Source of the DNA: Paenibacillus anaericanus
GTDB taxonomy: Bacteria; Bacillota; Bacilli; Paenibacillales; Paenibacillaceae
Assembly: GCF_003994475.1 (NCBI RefSeq)
Contig: NZ_RZNY01000007.1
Span: forward strand, 1 to 64,000
Length of the DNA stretch: 64,000 nucleotides
Direction of reading: 5' to 3'
Below the pieces are notes generated by a model, which saw only the letters and a program-made list of their open reading frames with translations, ran no database searches and was not told the origin of the DNA. The translations under genes were made by a program, and so were the position numbers. Each line of letters begins with the position of its first letter. Within the stretch, counting starts at the first letter, position 1. This document shows positions 61,455 through 64,000 of the stretch, piece by piece.

Positions 61455-64000
61455 TTATTTATGCAGCAATCGTTTCTTTCTTAAGATCAATAATGCTGTA
61501 CCCAGAATAACAAGGCTTAAACCAGCCAACTGAAGTGGTAACTGACTAGATTCTCCTGTTTTCGGAAGCGTCTTTCCTGTACCAGTTGACGAAGCAGTAT
61601 CACCCGTTGTCCCATCTTTAGGCAATACATCAACCTCTACCGCATACACCTCTTCATTTCCGTCTTTATCTGTAACTTTGATCTTAAATGAATCTTCACC
61701 AACATAATCTTTATCCGGCGTATATACCCATTTTCCTTCCGGATCTACAGTAACCTTACCATGCTTAGGTTTCTCGCTAACCTTTGGTGTCTTGTCCTTC
61801 GGAACTCCAATTTTACCCTTTACAGGAGTTTGCTTCGGTGTGGTCACCTTCTCTTTAGGTTTCGCAGGTTTTTCTGGCTCAGGACTCACTGGTGTGCCCG
61901 GATTTGGGTCAACTGGCTCCGTTGGATCCGGTGTTGGTATTGGAGTCGGCCCTGGTGTCGGTGTAGGAGTTGGGCTCGGTGTCGGCGTAATTCCGCCGCC
62001 TCCGCCACCTCCTCCTCCACCTGTGGTTGGGATTCTGTTGTTTGTTTTTTCAACTAATATAGACTCAGTTTGCTTATCCGTAATCACAAATGCTACGGGT
62101 GTTGGGTCTAATAAGTAACCTGCAGGCGCCTTAATTTCGATCAATTGATATTTATTGGGTGCTAAATTCCCTAAGAATAGTTCTCCATTTTGATCTGTTG
62201 TTAACTGGGACTCATCGATTCCTGCAACAACATCAAATAAGTAGTTACCATTTTGATCAAAAATGATGGACTGTTCTCTTAATTCAAAGACAGCTCCCTG
62301 GACCCTTTGGCTCTTATTAGAGTTCCATTTTGTTAATTTAACAGAACGATCATTTTCCTTGTTTTCGATCGTCTTGAGTGTCGTTGACTGCTTAATTGGA
62401 ACTAAAGTAATTGCTTGTTCAATTACGAAACCATCCGCTTTTGTCTCTACCAATGAATAATTTCCGTATCGTAGATTCTTAAACTCGATTACACCATTTA
62501 CATCCGTTGTACCTTTGTCAACGACTGTATTCGAACTATCATGAAGTTCAAATTCTATCCCTTCTATGACAGATTGATCCTTCGCATTGACCTTGGTTAC
62601 AATCAGCTTGCCATCCGTTCCCCATACATTAGATATGTCTCTTTGCACGATTGTAGTTTGATTAGCAACAATTTTTATTTGGATAGGGGTCGGATCTACT
62701 ACATAAAATTCAGGAGCTGTAATCTCAACTAAATTGTAATCACCCGGTGCCAAATCACCTTGTGCAATTCTTCCATTCTCGTCCGAAATTAATACGCCAA
62801 TCGGCAGGTTTGGCTGACCATCCCTGGTTAATACAAAGGTTGCTCCGGCTAACTTTTTATTTGAATCTACAGCGTCAACCTTCGTAAATTCAAAGCCTTG
62901 GCGAATAATTTTATTCGTAATCTTTAATGGTACAGCAGGATCTTTGAATAAAATATCTTTCCCTTTCCCCGTGCCATACGCAGGATCAATTACATAACCA
63001 CTTGGTGCTGACTTTTCTTTGAGCTTATAAGGAAAACCATTCGTTTTATCATTATATTTATAGCTTCGAACGGTTGTAGCTTCCCCTTTTACATCCGTAG
63101 TCAGTGTTTCCAAGAGTATAGTTCCGGCAGCGTTGTATAATTCAAATATAACCCCTTGTAGTGGACGGTCTTCATCATCTACTTTGGAAATTTTCAATTG
63201 ACCAAGACCAGTAGATGCTCCTCCTCCAGCTCCAGCCAAAGAGACTTTTATGCCATCCTGACCACCATCGCCTTGAACAGAAACAGATTTACCAGCGAAC
63301 TGAACTTCATTTTCGATTCTGTCGCCCGATTCAGCAGTAATAAAAGATTTATATTCCAAGATATAAGCGGTTTTTAAATCCTTTTTAAAGGTTAGCGTGA
63401 ATTTATTTCCTTCTACCACTAATTCATATTCACTTTCATCTACCAACGTATTGCTACGTTGAATATCGCCAGAATTATTACTAGGTAAATCTGCTTCATA
63501 CAGCATTAATGAGTCAGCCAATAATAAATGTCCTGCCCCTAATGTATCAGTTACAACAGAACCTGCTGCCACAAAGGACTGGCTTGGGTTAATCGTAACT
63601 GTCCATGAAGCGGTGTCAGACTGACCGTCTTGAGTACCTGTTTTGTAAAGTAGTTCCCCGCCGTGCTTAGGTGTTACAGTAGCTTTTTGTTCAAATAGAA
63701 ACGGCTTTATTCCATCTTGCATCGTCGCATGATTGGAATACGTATCTTCAATCGGAAAATTCCCCTCAAGGCTTGTTCTATATTTGATTTGATATGCAGT
63801 CGGACCAATCTTACCAAGTTTCAATTCAAAGCTTTTACTATCATTATTCACTTTCAATTCATAATCATCAGCCTCAATTAAATCACCAAGAGTTACGTTA
63901 TTATTATCGAGGTCAAGCTTGAGCTTATTCACTTCTAAAGAACCGTTTACGTAAGCTTGGTTTCCTTCTAATGAATCTTTGATTATCGCATCTTCAATAT
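61455..64000 (-). CDS. LPXTG-anchored surface adhesin with SpaA/Cna-B-like domains (partial)
   Basis: The reading frame stays open to the window edge: upstream of the GTG at 63932 codons continue (IEDAIIKDSLEG) with no stop, so the N-terminus lies outside and any start inside is not real. Visible modules, from N to C, are two adhesin-type beta domains, about four SpaA/prealbumin-like repeats (KISKVDDEDRPLQGVIFELY; KVDAVDSNKKLAGATFVLTR; KVNAKDQSVIEGIEFELHD; and a fourth), a poly-Gly and Pro/Thr linker, an Ig- or cadherin-like domain (TPDKDYVGEDSFKIKVTDKD) and a sorting signal LPKTG followed by a hydrophobic helix and RKKR. Lys-Asn isopeptide bonds are likely. Confidence 0.9.
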   Translation of the reverse strand, partial: IEDAIIKDSLEGNQAYVNGSLEVNKLKLDLDNNNVTLGDLIEADDYELKVNNDSKSFELKLGKIGPTAYQIKYRTSLEGNFPIEDTYSNHATMQDGIKPFLFEQKATVTPKHGGELLYKTGTQDGQSDTASWTVTINPSQSFVAAGSVVTDTLGAGHLLLADSLMLYEADLPSNNSGDIQRSNTLVDESEYELVVEGNKFTLTFKKDLKTAYILEYKSFITAESGDRIENEVQFAGKSVSVQGDGGQDGIKVSLAGAGGGASTGLGQLKISKVDDEDRPLQGVIFELYNAAGTILLETLTTDVKGEATTVRSYKYNDKTNGFPYKLKEKSAPSGYVIDPAYGTGKGKDILFKDPAVPLKITNKIIRQGFEFTKVDAVDSNKKLAGATFVLTRDGQPNLPIGVLISDENGRIAQGDLAPGDYNLVEITAPEFYVVDPTPIQIKIVANQTTIVQRDISNVWGTDGKLIVTKVNAKDQSVIEGIEFELHDSSNTVVDKGTTDVNGVIEFKNLRYGNYSLVETKADGFVIEQAITLVPIKQSTTLKTIENKENDRSVKLTKWNSNKSQRVQGAVFELREQSIIFDQNGNYLFDVVAGIDESQLTTDQNGELFLGNLAPNKYQLIEIKAPAGYLLDPTPVAFVITDKQTESILVEKTNNRIPTTGGGGGGGGGGITPTPSPTPTPTPGPTPIPTPDPTEPVDPNPGTPVSPEPEKPAKPKEKVTTPKQTPVKGKIGVPKDKTPKVSEKPKHGKVTVDPEGKWVYTPDKDYVGEDSFKIKVTDKDGNEEVYAVEVDVLPKDGTTGDTASSTGTGKTLPKTGESSQLPLQLAGLSLVILGTALLILRKKRLLHK

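Noticed and set aside
61792-62118. Plus-strand ORF rich in Gly and Val opposite the adhesin linker
   Set aside because: It is the antisense of the Pro/Thr- and Gly-rich linker, which naturally gives an open frame on the other strand.

Overview
The window looks like chromosome from a spore-forming, low-to-mid GC Bacillota, most likely Paenibacillus or a close relative. The evidence is (i) the spore cortex gene cmpA and the syntenic block lolA-like lipoprotein / alr / endoAI-endoA / tex / cmpA / sprT; (ii) two YesM-YesN two-component pairs tied to ATPase-less sugar ABC transporters; (iii) an alkaline phosphatase with a copper-amine-oxidase-like C-terminal domain; (iv) strong GGAGG ribosome sites with frequent TTG and GTG starts. 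No 16S rRNA or other typing marker is present, so the genus is an inference.

Layout. 1-154: right end of an IS3-family insertion sequence. 210-2271: purU and nfo. 2493-4641: a small basic protein, a candidate structured RNA on the minus strand, a DUF2621 protein and a YfhF-like epimerase. 4685-15268: a ten-gene Tad/Flp type IVb pilus operon on the minus strand (tadZ, tadA, tadB, tadC, flp, three pseudopilin-like or large secreted subunits, prepilin peptidase, FHA protein), preceded by a promoter followed by a terminator-like hairpin. 15431-20672: a DCC thiol protein, a small zinc-knuckle protein, MntH with an MntR-like operator, and a lipoprotein with a MacB/FtsX-type ABC exporter. 20755-24040: alkaline phosphatase, tRNA-Leu, an XRE regulator and a PAS/Cys-rich protein. 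24180-31276: sugar ABC locus 1 with its YesMN pair. 31539-32055: four tRNAs (Leu, Glu, Ser, Asn) in two transcription units. 32108-40005: the conserved sporulation/toxin-antitoxin block, including a BrfA-like ribosome-rescue gene whose terminator lies inside its reading frame. 40229-50352: mixed metabolic, resistance and membrane genes. 50414-57172: sugar ABC locus 2 with YesMN and two cre-like sites. 57468-61237: glycine-betaine uptake (GbsR-like repressor divergent from opuAA and a permease/binding-protein fusion). 61455-64000: an LPXTG surface adhesin that runs off the right edge.

How the genes work together. The Tad cluster is a self-contained surface pilus machine for a Gram-positive envelope, with no outer-membrane secretin. 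The two sugar loci each pair a sensor kinase and an AraC-type regulator with a binding protein and two permeases; neither encodes an ATPase, so a shared MsmX-like ATPase elsewhere is expected. The opu locus handles osmotic stress. The alr-endoAI-endoA and tex-cmpA-sprT blocks are housekeeping and sporulation genes in an order familiar from Bacillus subtilis.

The most unusual points are the in-frame terminator of the BrfA-like gene, the hairpin-rich minus-strand RNA near 2.7-3.0 kb, the terminator between the tad promoter and tadZ, and a 27-codon leader-like ORF with an internal hairpin near 44.0 kb. No CRISPR array, prophage or rRNA operon was seen. Many start codons were re-assigned from ribosome-site spacing, as noted per gene.
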